Source: Alphaproteobacteria bacterium
GTDB lineage: Bacteria > Pseudomonadota > Alphaproteobacteria > UBA8366
Direction of reading: 5' to 3'
Length of the DNA stretch: 7,327 nt
Assembly: GCA_030743445.1 (NCBI GenBank)
Contig: JASLSL010000008.1
Location: 1-7,327 of the forward strand
A model generated the notes under the pieces. It saw only the letters and a list, made by a program, of their open reading frames with translations, was not told the origin of the DNA and did not search any database. The position numbers were made by a program, and so were the translations under genes. Shown here one piece after another: positions 1 to 7,327 of this stretch (position 1 is its first letter; every line of letters begins with the position of its first letter).

Positions 1-2
1 AG

Positions 3-116
3 GAAAGGATCGGACTATTTGCGGAGGACGAGTTCGGCGCGTTGTTCGACAACGCCGATATCGTGACGCGGGCGATCGGCGACAGCGATCTCCTGATCGG
101 CCAGGTCAGCGACTGA
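3..116 (+). CDS. C-terminal tail of an unrecognised protein (5' end outside window)
   Basis: An open frame enters from the left edge and ends at TGA 114-116, giving 37 visible residues that finish with DLLIGQVSD. The tail is acidic and reads as plausible coding sequence, but I recognise no family. It does not resemble the part of TauD that should precede the dioxygenase fragment downstream, so it is probably not the missing front of that gene. It overlaps the opening of the TauD-like frame (97-276) in a different phase. It could be the end of a real upstream gene or chance open sequence, because high-GC DNA has few stops. Confidence 0.35.
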   Translation, partial: ERIGLFAEDEFGALFDNADIVTRAIGDSDLLIGQVSD

Positions 117-276
117 GCATGCGGCCCGGCCGCAGTTCCAACGCCGCTTCAAGTGGCGTCCGAACTCGGTCGCGTTCTGGGACAACCGCTGCGTCCAGCA
201 CCACGCGATGTGGAACTATTACCCGCAGGTGCGCTCCGGCCTCAGGGTGACGATCAAGGGCGACCGCCCGTTCTGA
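97..276 (+). pseudogene. C-terminal remnant of a TauD/TfdA-family Fe(II)/2-oxoglutarate dioxygenase
   Basis: This frame opens just after an in-frame TGA at 94-96 and ends at TGA 274-276, giving 59 codons with no usable ATG or GTG start before the homology begins. The peptide carries the C-terminal signature of TauD/TfdA dioxygenases: a PQFQRRFKW segment, SVAFWDNR, QHHA, YYPQVRSGLR and a final TIKGDRPF. By alignment from memory with E. coli TauD, the distal iron-ligand His (codon 199-201) and the two Arg residues that bind 2-oxoglutarate and sulfonate are kept. The family is normally about 280-300 residues, so the N-terminal and central parts, including the HxD iron-binding pair, are missing. 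Upstream sequence in this frame is closed by stops at 64-66 and 94-96. I read it as a decayed or truncated gene, left by deletion or rearrangement. A frameshift is less likely, since the other open frame before it does not look like TauD. Confidence 0.8.
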
Positions 277-437
277 GAATCACTCCGCCGGCCCGCCTCC
301 ACGCGTGCGTCCTGTCCCGTCGGCGGGTATAATTCCGTTGCGGCCGCCTGAACGACTGACGGCGAAACCCTGGCACCAAATCCCTGGCATCGACGCCGCT
401 CCTGCGGGACGGGGGCGGCAAACCGGTTGGTGCCTGG
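277..437. other. Intergenic spacer between dioxygenase remnant and TPR gene
   Basis: This 161-base stretch has no convincing gene. A GTG-initiated open frame beginning at 305 runs on through the TPR gene in another phase and gives an Arg/Gly-rich translation, which I take as a shadow. The notable element is a perfect TATAAT at 328-333. I see no strong hairpin followed by T residues to end transcription from the left. Confidence 0.5.
305..333 (+). promoter_or_regulatory. Candidate promoter (consensus -10 box) for the TPR gene
   Basis: TATAAT at 328-333 matches the sigma-70 -10 consensus exactly, which stands out in such GC-rich DNA. It lies about 105 bases upstream of the TPR gene start at 438. 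With a 17-base spacer, the -35 position (305-310, GTGCGT) matches TTGACA poorly, and there is no TG extension just before the -10 box. Position and orientation fit a promoter for the TPR gene, but the weak -35 leaves chance occurrence possible. Confidence 0.35.
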
Positions 438-1256
438 ATGCCGCTTTCAGTTGCGGTCCGTCTTGTAGCGATTGTGGCGCTCGTTCTGGCGGCGCTATAT
501 CCTGGCGATGTTCGTGCCCAAGACGATCCGATGGGAACGGCCTACAAGCGGTTCATCGAGCTTTACCGGGCCGAGCGCCATGTCGAGGCCGCGACCTTCG
601 CGGTTCGGCTGGCCGATACCTATGGCCCCGACCAGCCCGGGATGGCGCGGTTCCTCGCCAATCTCGCCGAGTTGTTCCGGATCCGCGGTCGGTTCGCCGA
701 GGCGGTGGTGTTTCAAACCAAAGCGCTGACGATCCGCGAGACCGCGCTCGGGCCCGAGCACATCGAGGTCGCCGCCGACGTCAACAAGCTGGCGCTGCTG
801 TACAAGAAACTCGGCCGGCCGATCGACTCCGAACGGCTCTACCGGCGGGCGGTCGCGATCCTCAACAAGGTCCGTAAGCTGCCGCCGATACCGACCGCCC
901 GGCCGGCGCCGCCGCCGCCCATCGCCGCGCCCGTCGCGCCGGTGATCGCGAAGCTCCTGGCGTTGCCTGAGTTGCCGGCCCCGCCGCCGCCCAAGCCCGA
1001 GGTTCGGCCGCAGCCAACGCAACAGCTCGCGCGGCTGCCCGAACCGCCGCCGCTACCGGCCGCCCGGCCGGAGCCGCCGCCGCCGGTGGCGGCACCCGTC
1101 GAGCCGGTGATTGCGAAGCCGCTGCCGGACCTGCCGCGCCCATCGCCCAAGCCCGAGGTTCGGCCGCCGCCAACGCAACAGCTTGCGCGGCTGCCCGAAC
1201 CGCCAACCGTACTGAAGCCGGCACCACCGCCGTCGGTTCCCGCAACGGCTCCCTGA
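438..1256 (+). CDS. N-terminal half of exported TPR / proline-rich protein (interrupted by in-frame TGA)
   Basis: The frame encodes 272 residues. Residues 1-27 form a Sec-type signal peptide: a hydrophobic core (residues 9-20) and a VRA|QDD signal-peptidase-like site, which supports the ATG at 438 even though the ribosome-binding site is weak. Residues about 33-146 contain roughly three TPR-like helical pairs of the kinesin-light-chain type, with LANLAELFRIRGRFAEA and ALTIRETALGPEH as the clearest motifs. From about residue 147 the chain is proline-rich and includes two tandem copies of a roughly 55-residue unit. Such proteins usually act as protein-interaction scaffolds; this one is predicted to be periplasmic or envelope-associated. 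The frame stops at TGA 1254-1256 inside the proline-rich region, and the same phase continues as proline-rich sequence and more TPRs (1266-2378). This is most likely the front of one 646-codon gene. No specific function can be assigned. Confidence 0.75.
   Translation: MPLSVAVRLVAIVALVLAALYPGDVRAQDDPMGTAYKRFIELYRAERHVEAATFAVRLADTYGPDQPGMARFLANLAELFRIRGRFAEAVVFQTKALTIRETALGPEHIEVAADVNKLALLYKKLGRPIDSERLYRRAVAILNKVRKLPPIPTARPAPPPPIAAPVAPVIAKLLALPELPAPPPPKPEVRPQPTQQLARLPEPPPLPAARPEPPPPVAAPVEPVIAKPLPDLPRPSPKPEVRPPPTQQLARLPEPPTVLKPAPPPSVPATAP
882..1202 (+). repeat. Tandem proline-rich coding repeat (two copies, 165 and 156 bases)
   Basis: Copy 1 is at 882-1046 (55 codons) and copy 2 at 1047-1202 (52 codons). 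They share the same order of motifs: PP(I/L)P(T/A)ARP, then PPPP(I/V)AAPV, PVIAK, a variable Leu/Pro stretch, KPEVRP and TQQLARLPEP. Nucleotide similarity is visibly high, notably around the VIAK, KPEVRP and TQQLARLPEP segments, so this is an internal duplication rather than simple proline bias. Copy 2 is three codons shorter in the variable stretch. The repeat lies in the linker between the two TPR blocks, just upstream of the in-frame TGA. Confidence 0.85.
1254..1256 (+). other. In-frame TGA splitting the TPR/proline-rich gene
   Basis: This TGA is in the same phase as both the ATG at 438 and the frame that ends at 2376-2378. Sequence on both sides is proline-rich with the same composition (…PSVPATAP, stop, AAPVPKPKPAP…). 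Only this one codon separates two long open stretches. It could be a nonsense mutation, an assembly or sequencing error, or, much less likely, a readthrough site. There is no good ribosome-binding site for a restart immediately after it. Confidence 0.9.
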
Positions 1257-1265
1257 GCGGCCCCG

Positions 1266-2378
1266 GTGCCCAAGCCCAAGCCTGCACCGAGCGTGACACT
1301 GCCGCCGCCACCGAAACCCGAGCCGAAGATCACCGCGCGCGTCGAGTTGCCGAAGCCGCAACCCGCGGCGCCGCCACCGTCGCAATCGCCCGCGATATCG
1401 CCGTTCGATGCCGGATTGCCGGCCTGGGACCGGGACCGGGCGGTGAAGCGAACGCCGCCGGCGCCGCCATTGCCGAAGCCCGCGGTGAAACCGAGGGCGC
1501 GGCCGCAACTCGCCGCACTGCCCAAACCGACACCCCCGGCCCGACCCCCGGTCCGACCCTCGGGCCAAAAGCCGTTCATCGATGTTCCGGCGACCTTGCC
1601 GCTTATCAAGCCATTCGAGGTGGTGCTGCCGCCCGCGGCGGCCAAGCTGCCGAAAAAGGCGCCAGTGGCGCCGCCTCGAACGGTGCCGCCGGTGGCGCCG
1701 CCCGTGGTGGTGCCGGTGAAGCTGCCACCCCCGAGGCCGGTCCAGGAACTGCCCCGGCGGCCGGTCCGGCTGAAGAAGCCCCAGGCCGTTGTCCTGGTCA
1801 TCCCGTCGCGGAAATCGAAGGGCTTGCGCGACGCGGTGCGCGACCGGTCGCTCGATGCCGGCCCACCCGATGCGGCGGCGCGGCTCGACCGGGAAGGGGA
1901 CGGCTACTGGCGCCGGGGACGCTACGCCGACGCCGAGCACCTGTTCGAATCGGCTTTGACGATTCGCGAGCAAGCGTTGGGTCCGGCCCATCTCGCGGTC
2001 GCGGTCAATCTCGACAAGCTTGCCGCCCTCTACTGGGCCCAGCGCCGGCACGCCGAGGCGGAGGAAAGCTTCCTGCGCGCCCTGGCGATCCGCGAGGCGG
2101 CGCTGGGGCCGGACCACCCGGACCTGGTCCATGGCCTCAGCGGACTGGCGCTGCTCTATCAGTCGGTCGGCAAGGACGCCGAGGCCGAGGCCTACTATCT
2201 CAGGGCGCTGGCCTTGTGGGAGTACGCCACCGGTCCCGGCCGGACGGTACTGATCGAAAGCCTCGAGAGCTATGCGGTGCTGTTGGCGAAGGTCGGCCGC
2301 GCGGAGGAAGCCAAACAAATGGAGGCCGACGCCGTGGCGTGGCGTGACCATCGCGCCGCGCTTGCCGGCGGGAACTGA
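1266..2378 (+). CDS. C-terminal half of the TPR / proline-rich protein
   Basis: The frame gives 370 residues if counted from the GTG at 1266, but that start is nominal: it lies nine bases after the in-frame TGA, has no clear ribosome-binding site, and has no signal peptide. Residues 1 to about 180 are proline-rich, with many KP, LPK and APP units (for example KLPKKAPVAPP and PPVAPPVVVPVKLPPP). Residues about 203-360 contain roughly four TPR-type units of about 42 residues: YWRRGRYADAEHLFESAL, then ALYWAQRRHAEAEESFLRAL, LALLYQSVGKDAEAEAYYL and a divergent last unit around VLLAKVGRAEEAK. ALGPAH and ALGPDHP between units are typical of the kinesin-light-chain-like TPR subclass (TPR_10/TPR_12). 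If translated alone it would stay in the cytoplasm; joined to the upstream half it would be exported. I favour it being the back half of a single gene that begins at 438. Function is unknown beyond likely protein binding. Confidence 0.7.
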   Translation: MPKPKPAPSVTLPPPPKPEPKITARVELPKPQPAAPPPSQSPAISPFDAGLPAWDRDRAVKRTPPAPPLPKPAVKPRARPQLAALPKPTPPARPPVRPSGQKPFIDVPATLPLIKPFEVVLPPAAAKLPKKAPVAPPRTVPPVAPPVVVPVKLPPPRPVQELPRRPVRLKKPQAVVLVIPSRKSKGLRDAVRDRSLDAGPPDAAARLDREGDGYWRRGRYADAEHLFESALTIREQALGPAHLAVAVNLDKLAALYWAQRRHAEAEESFLRALAIREAALGPDHPDLVHGLSGLALLYQSVGKDAEAEAYYLRALALWEYATGPGRTVLIESLESYAVLLAKVGRAEEAKQMEADAVAWRDHRAALAGGN

Positions 2379-2386
2379 ACCCGCCG
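2366..2386 (+). terminator. Stem-loop overlapping the TPR gene stop codon, possible terminator
   Basis: CGGCGGG at 2366-2372 pairs perfectly with CCCGCCG at 2380-2386 around a 7-base loop that contains the TGA stop. The 7-bp all-GC stem is strong. There is only TT rather than a T run just after it (a T run occurs later, at 2421-2426), so it is not a textbook intrinsic terminator. It may end or attenuate transcription before glnS, or protect the 3' end of the transcript. Confidence 0.35.
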
Positions 2387-2502
2387 CCTTGGGCGCACGG
2401 TTCGCTTGGCCTGGCCGGTATTTTTTGGCACACAGGAGACCCCCGGGGCGCACATAGGGTCGCGCCACGGCGCAATATCACCGAATTCGAGAGCAAGCGG
2501 GC

Positions 2503-4200
<1,698 letters not shown>

Positions 4201-4206
4201 GCGTCG

Positions 4207-5007
4207 ATGCAATCGCTCGGGTTCCAATACGCCGAACGCCGCTTTGCCATCGCGCGCGCGTATCAAGAGGAAAAACTCTCGTGCTGCGACATCGACCCGG
4301 CGCTCTATGGCGATCGCGTCGATGCCACGCTGCTTGGCTTCCAGGTCATCCAGGCGATGCTCGATTCGGGCGTCGAACTGACCGGCCAGGTGCACGTCTC
4401 GCAGCGCATCCGCCAGCGATCGCCCGTCGCGCTCGGCGAGACGTTGACCCAAACCGGCCGGATCACCGCGATCGAGACCGTCGATCGCGGCGACCTGATT
4501 CACGCCGCTTTCGATTACACGACACCGGCCGGCGACGTCGCGGTCGTGGTCGAGCGCTCGAGCCTGCGTCCGAGCGCTGCAGCGGACGGGCTGGCGCCGC
4601 CGAAGAGGACCCCGTCGCCGCCCGTCGAGCGGCCGGCCGGGTTCCGGGTGCTGGGCGAGAAGCAATTGCAGCCCGAACTGGTCGCGCACTACAGCGCCGA
4701 GGCCGGGAACCTTATCCACTCCGACCCGGATGTCGCGCGCGAACATGGGTTGCGTGCGCCGATCGCCGCCGGGCTGATGGGCATTCACTTCCTGATAGAG
4801 GCGCTCTCGACGCCGGCGCCGTCCGACGCCTTCGACGTCGAGATTCGGTTCCGTCGGCCGATGTTCTGGGACGATCGCCTGACGGTCCTCGGACGGGAGG
4901 CGGCCGGCCGTCTCGTCGAGTTGCGGATCGAGAACGAGCAGGCGAAGGCGACCAGCGTCGCGACGGTTCACCAACTGGCGGCGGCGGGCGTCGGTAGTGT
5001 GGCATGA
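4207..5007 (+). CDS. MaoC-like double-hotdog protein (putative acyl-CoA hydratase/dehydratase)
   Basis: The 266-residue protein has two hotdog folds joined by a Pro-rich linker (about residues 122-145). The N-terminal half (about 10-121) is a divergent FAS1-like/MaoC N-type domain. The C-terminal half (about 145-257) has the MaoC hydratase signature: HYSAEAGNLIHSDPDVA at 161-177, then GLRAPIAAGLMG. Family members hydrate enoyl-CoA thioesters or dehydrate hydroxyacyl-CoA. The signature His is His171 and the associated Asn is Asn168. However, the aspartate expected five residues before the His is Ala166, with Glu165 next to it, so activity could be altered or rely on another acid. The gene starts six bases after glnS, with an AAAGG stretch upstream as ribosome-binding site. 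Its stop overlaps the CoA-transferase start in ATGA. That pairing suggests work on the CoA ester made by the transferase, for example a branched or dicarboxylic enoyl-CoA; the substrate is not readable from sequence. Confidence 0.85.
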   Translation: MQSLGFQYAERRFAIARAYQEEKLSCCDIDPALYGDRVDATLLGFQVIQAMLDSGVELTGQVHVSQRIRQRSPVALGETLTQTGRITAIETVDRGDLIHAAFDYTTPAGDVAVVVERSSLRPSAAADGLAPPKRTPSPPVERPAGFRVLGEKQLQPELVAHYSAEAGNLIHSDPDVAREHGLRAPIAAGLMGIHFLIEALSTPAPSDAFDVEIRFRRPMFWDDRLTVLGREAAGRLVELRIENEQAKATSVATVHQLAAAGVGSVA

Positions 5008-6215
5008 CGGGGCCCAATGCCCCGCTTTCCGGCCTCCGGGTGCTCGACATGACGCGCGTGCTGTCGGGCCCCTTTTGCACGCTGACGCTGGGCGACCTCG
5101 GGGCCGAAGTGATCAAGATCGAGGACCCTCGCCACGGCGATGAAGTGCGCCAAATGCACGTCTCCGAGAAGCTCGGGCTCTCGTCCTACTTCCTCGCCGT
5201 CAACCGCAACAAGAAGAGCGTCGCGATCGACATCACCAAGCCCGAGGGCCGCGACGCGGTGCTGGAGATCGCCAAGCGCGCCGACGTGCTGGTCGAGAAC
5301 TACCGCACCGGGGTGATGCAACGCCGCGGGCTCGACTACGACACCGTCGCCACCGTCAATCCGGGCATCGTCTACTGCTCGATCTCGGGCTACGGACGCC
5401 ATGGACCGGACAAGGATCGCCCGGGCTACGACCCGGTGGTGCAGGCGGAAAGCGGGTTCATGAGCCTGACCGGCGAGCCCGACGGTGACCCAATGCGCAC
5501 CGGGGTGTCGATCATCGACGTCATCGCCGGGCTGTTCGCCGGCGAGGCCATTCTTGCCGCCCTCGTGGAACGCGAGCGGAGCGGCAAGGGTCAGTTCATC
5601 GACGTGCCGCTGTTCGACACCTCAGTCAATATGCTGGTCCATGCTGCGGCGGCCTATCTGGTCGACGGCAGGGTGCTCGGACGCGAGGGCAACATCAGCC
5701 CGAACGCGATGCCGGTTGGGGTGTTTCGGGCGGCGGACGGCCCGTTCATGCTGGCGATGACGTCGGACCGGCAATTCCGCACCTTCTCGGACCGGGTGCT
5801 CGACCGCTCGGAGCTCGCGGACGACCCGGCGTTCGCCGACAACCCGTCCCGGGTGGAAAACCGCGAGCGCTTGGTCGAGCTCCTGAACGGCATCTTCGGG
5901 GCGCGGGACCGCGATCACTGGATCGGCCGCTGCCGCGAGGCCGGCATTCCCGCCGGGCCGATCCGCGACGTCGCCGAGGCCCTGACGTCGGAGGAAGTCG
6001 CGGGCCGCGACCTCATCACCACGACGCCGCATCCGACGGCGGGCGACGTTCCGGGCGTGCGCTCGCCGATGCGGTTGTCGCGCACCCCCGTGGTCGAAGC
6101 GGTCGTGGCCCCGGGTCTCGGCGAGCATACCGAGGCGGTGCTGCGCGACCTCGCCGGCTACGGCGACACCGAGATCGAGCGGCTGCGGCAGGTCGAAGCG
6201 ATACGACGTGACTGA
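5004..6215 (+). CDS. Family III (CaiB/BaiF) CoA-transferase
   Basis: The enzyme moves CoA from a donor acyl-CoA to a carboxylic acid, in the cytoplasm. At 403 residues it is the normal family length. The N-terminus PLSGLRVLDMTRVLSGPF, followed by LGDLGAEVIKIEDP, is the classic CaiB/BaiF opening. VENYRTGVMQRRGLDY (about 97-112), SISGYGRHGP and the YDPVVQAESGFMSLTG stretch also fit. The catalytic aspartate that forms the acyl-anhydride intermediate (Asp169 of formyl-CoA transferase) corresponds to Asp172 in GVSIIDVIAG. GKGQFIDVPLFDT and the late GIPAGPIRDVAEAL segment complete the interlocked-dimer fold. It shares ATGA with the upstream hydratase and has only a poor ribosome-binding site, so translational coupling is likely. 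The family covers formyl-, carnitine-, succinyl-, itaconate- and mesaconyl-CoA transferases, and sequence alone does not separate them here. Confidence 0.95.
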   Translation: MTGPNAPLSGLRVLDMTRVLSGPFCTLTLGDLGAEVIKIEDPRHGDEVRQMHVSEKLGLSSYFLAVNRNKKSVAIDITKPEGRDAVLEIAKRADVLVENYRTGVMQRRGLDYDTVATVNPGIVYCSISGYGRHGPDKDRPGYDPVVQAESGFMSLTGEPDGDPMRTGVSIIDVIAGLFAGEAILAALVERERSGKGQFIDVPLFDTSVNMLVHAAAAYLVDGRVLGREGNISPNAMPVGVFRAADGPFMLAMTSDRQFRTFSDRVLDRSELADDPAFADNPSRVENRERLVELLNGIFGARDRDHWIGRCREAGIPAGPIRDVAEALTSEEVAGRDLITTTPHPTAGDVPGVRSPMRLSRTPVVEAVVAPGLGEHTEAVLRDLAGYGDTEIERLRQVEAIRRD

Positions 6216-7327
6216 CGTCGACGGCAACCAGGCGAATCCGCCGCCGAGCCGCCGGCAGGAAACGCTGGAGCTGTTCGGCAATCGCGCGTTCCGCAACCTG
6301 TGGTTCTGCGGCGGGATCAACAGCACCATGCGGTGGCTCGAATCGCTCGCCACCGGGGTCTTCGTCTTCGACCTGACCGACTCGCCGCTGACGGTGGCGT
6401 TCGTGCTGTTCGCCCGCTGGGTGCCGTTGGTGATATTCGGCGCGGTGATGGGGGCGCTCGCCGACCGGGTCGACCGGCGGCGGATCATGATCGCCGGATT
6501 CTCCACCGCCGCCGTATCCTCGGCCGTGCTCGGCGTGCTGGTCGTGACCGGCGCGATCGAGGTTTGGCACATAGCACTCGGCGCCTTCGTCAACGGCAGC
6601 TACACGGCGACCGACTACCCGACGCGCCGCACCATGATCGGCGAGATCGCCGGGACCGAGCGCATCGGCGTCGCGATGGCGTTCGATTCCTTGACCAACA
6701 ACGGAACCCGCATGTTGGGGCCGGCGCTCGGTGGGCTGTTGCTCGAGACCACCGGTCTCCAAGGCGTCTACTTCCTCGGCATGATCCTGTTCGCCGCGGG
6801 CGGCCTGCTGGCCTTCCGGGTTCGCCATCGCCGCGCCGACCCGCCGGCCACGGGAACCCATATCCTCGCCAATCTGCTCGACGGGTTCCGCTATGTCCGG
6901 ACCCAGCCGGTCGTCCTCGGCACGCTTGCGGGCACCGTCGCCGTCAACATGTTCGGATTTCCCTTCGCCACCATGGTGCCGGTGATCGGCCGCGACATTC
7001 TCGGCCTCAGCGCCTTCCCGGTCGGTCTGCTGTCATCGGCCGAGGGCGGCGGCGCCTTCATCGGTGCGCTGATGGTTGCCGCCCTGGTGCGCCCGCACCA
7101 CTACAAGGGGCTGTTTCTGATCGGCGCGACGCTGTTCATATCCGGCGTTCTCGTCTTCGCGCTCTCGGGCTCGGTCGAGACATCGTTCGCCGCCCTGCTG
7201 GTCGGCGGGCTCGGCGTCGCCGGTTTCTCGGCGATGCAATCGACACTGCTGATGAGCCACGTGCCGCCGGAGATTCGCGGCCGGGTGATGGGGGTCCTGA
7301 CCATGAGCATCGGCACCATGCCGCTCG
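6208..7327 (+). CDS. Major facilitator superfamily transporter, EntS/MFS_3-like (3' end outside window)
   Basis: The frame opens with GTG at 6208, overlapping the CoA-transferase end by eight bases, and is still open at the window edge (373 full codons). No upstream start is possible without running far into the previous gene. After a polar, Pro-rich N-terminus (about 1-28) come alternating hydrophobic helices. The first is near LWFCGGINSTMRWLESLATG, and the second leads into GALADRVDRRR at 82-92, the MFS motif A between helices 2 and 3. A conserved loop, TDYPTRRTMIGE, and later GGLGVAGFSAMQSTLL and PPEIRGRVMGV fit the MFS_3/EntS-like branch, many of whose members are drug or siderophore exporters. 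About ten to eleven of the expected twelve helices are visible. It is an inner-membrane, proton-linked carrier. Coupling to hydratase and CoA-transferase genes suggests transport of a related organic acid, but the export-type family makes the direction uncertain. Confidence 0.92.
   Translation, partial: MTDVDGNQANPPPSRRQETLELFGNRAFRNLWFCGGINSTMRWLESLATGVFVFDLTDSPLTVAFVLFARWVPLVIFGAVMGALADRVDRRRIMIAGFSTAAVSSAVLGVLVVTGAIEVWHIALGAFVNGSYTATDYPTRRTMIGEIAGTERIGVAMAFDSLTNNGTRMLGPALGGLLLETTGLQGVYFLGMILFAAGGLLAFRVRHRRADPPATGTHILANLLDGFRYVRTQPVVLGTLAGTVAVNMFGFPFATMVPVIGRDILGLSAFPVGLLSSAEGGGAFIGALMVAALVRPHHYKGLFLIGATLFISGVLVFALSGSVETSFAALLVGGLGVAGFSAMQSTLLMSHVPPEIRGRVMGVLTMSIGTMPL

Noticed and set aside
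305..877. Sense-strand GTG-initiated open frame overlapping the start of the TPR gene
   Set aside because: The translation is Arg-rich and has no domain, and the other phase carries a clear signal peptide and TPR motifs.
1254..1256. TGA as a selenocysteine codon
   Set aside because: The codon sits in a low-complexity proline-rich linker, where a catalytic selenocysteine makes no sense, and the TPR family is not known to contain selenoproteins. I saw no obvious stem-loop of the required kind just downstream, although I could not fold the RNA.
2405..2427. T run (2421-2426) after GGCCTGGCC as an intrinsic terminator
   Set aside because: GGCCTGGCC cannot form a hairpin with a workable loop, so there is no stem directly before the T run. 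The only good stem-loop in this spacer lies about 35 bases upstream.
839..2468. Antisense frames opposite the TPR/proline-rich gene, with Gly- or Arg-rich translations
   Set aside because: They are reverse-strand readings of proline codons (CCG/GCC becoming CGG/GGC), giving low-complexity Gly/Arg/Ala peptides. The sense strand explains the region with a signal peptide and TPRs.
5622..6861. Antisense open frames opposite the CoA-transferase and MFS genes
   Set aside because: Both sense genes are firmly supported by family motifs, and the antisense peptides show no recognisable features.

Overview
The window looks like chromosomal DNA from a high-GC, free-living bacterium, most plausibly an alphaproteobacterium of the Rhodospirillales type. 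This rests on strong G/C bias at third codon positions (which also creates many long spurious antisense frames), densely packed genes, and a TauD-type dioxygenase, class III CoA-transferase and MaoC-type hydratase in one short stretch. The taxon is an inference from style and gene content, not a marker-based assignment. All credible genes are on the + strand.

Layout: (1) Bases 1-276 hold the tail of an unrecognised reading frame, then a C-terminal scrap of a TauD/TfdA-type Fe(II)/2-oxoglutarate dioxygenase that has no start and is cut off from the rest of its gene. (2) Bases 277-437 are a short spacer with one consensus -10 hexamer. (3) Bases 438-2378 encode an exported tetratricopeptide-repeat (TPR) protein with a very long proline-rich middle. 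A single in-frame TGA at 1254-1256 splits it into an N-terminal half (signal peptide, TPRs, proline-rich repeats) and a C-terminal half (more proline-rich sequence, TPRs). (4) Bases 2379-2502 are a spacer with a stem-loop across the end of the TPR gene. (5) Bases 2503-7327 hold four tightly packed genes: glutaminyl-tRNA synthetase (glnS), a double-hotdog MaoC-like protein, a family III CoA-transferase, and a major facilitator superfamily transporter that runs off the window.

How the genes fit together: glnS supplies Gln-tRNA(Gln). The three genes after it follow with a 6-base gap, a 4-base ATGA overlap and an 8-base overlap, so they are probably co-transcribed and translationally coupled. A transporter, a CoA-transferase and an enoyl-CoA hydratase-like protein could take up (or export), activate and hydrate an organic acid; the substrate cannot be read from the sequence. 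The main points worth a second look are the nonsense codon in the TPR gene, the missing canonical catalytic aspartate in the MaoC-like protein, the lineage of this GlnRS, and the linkage of glnS to an organic-acid cassette. I found no CRISPR array, tRNA, rRNA, insertion sequence or clearly new defence or mobile system.
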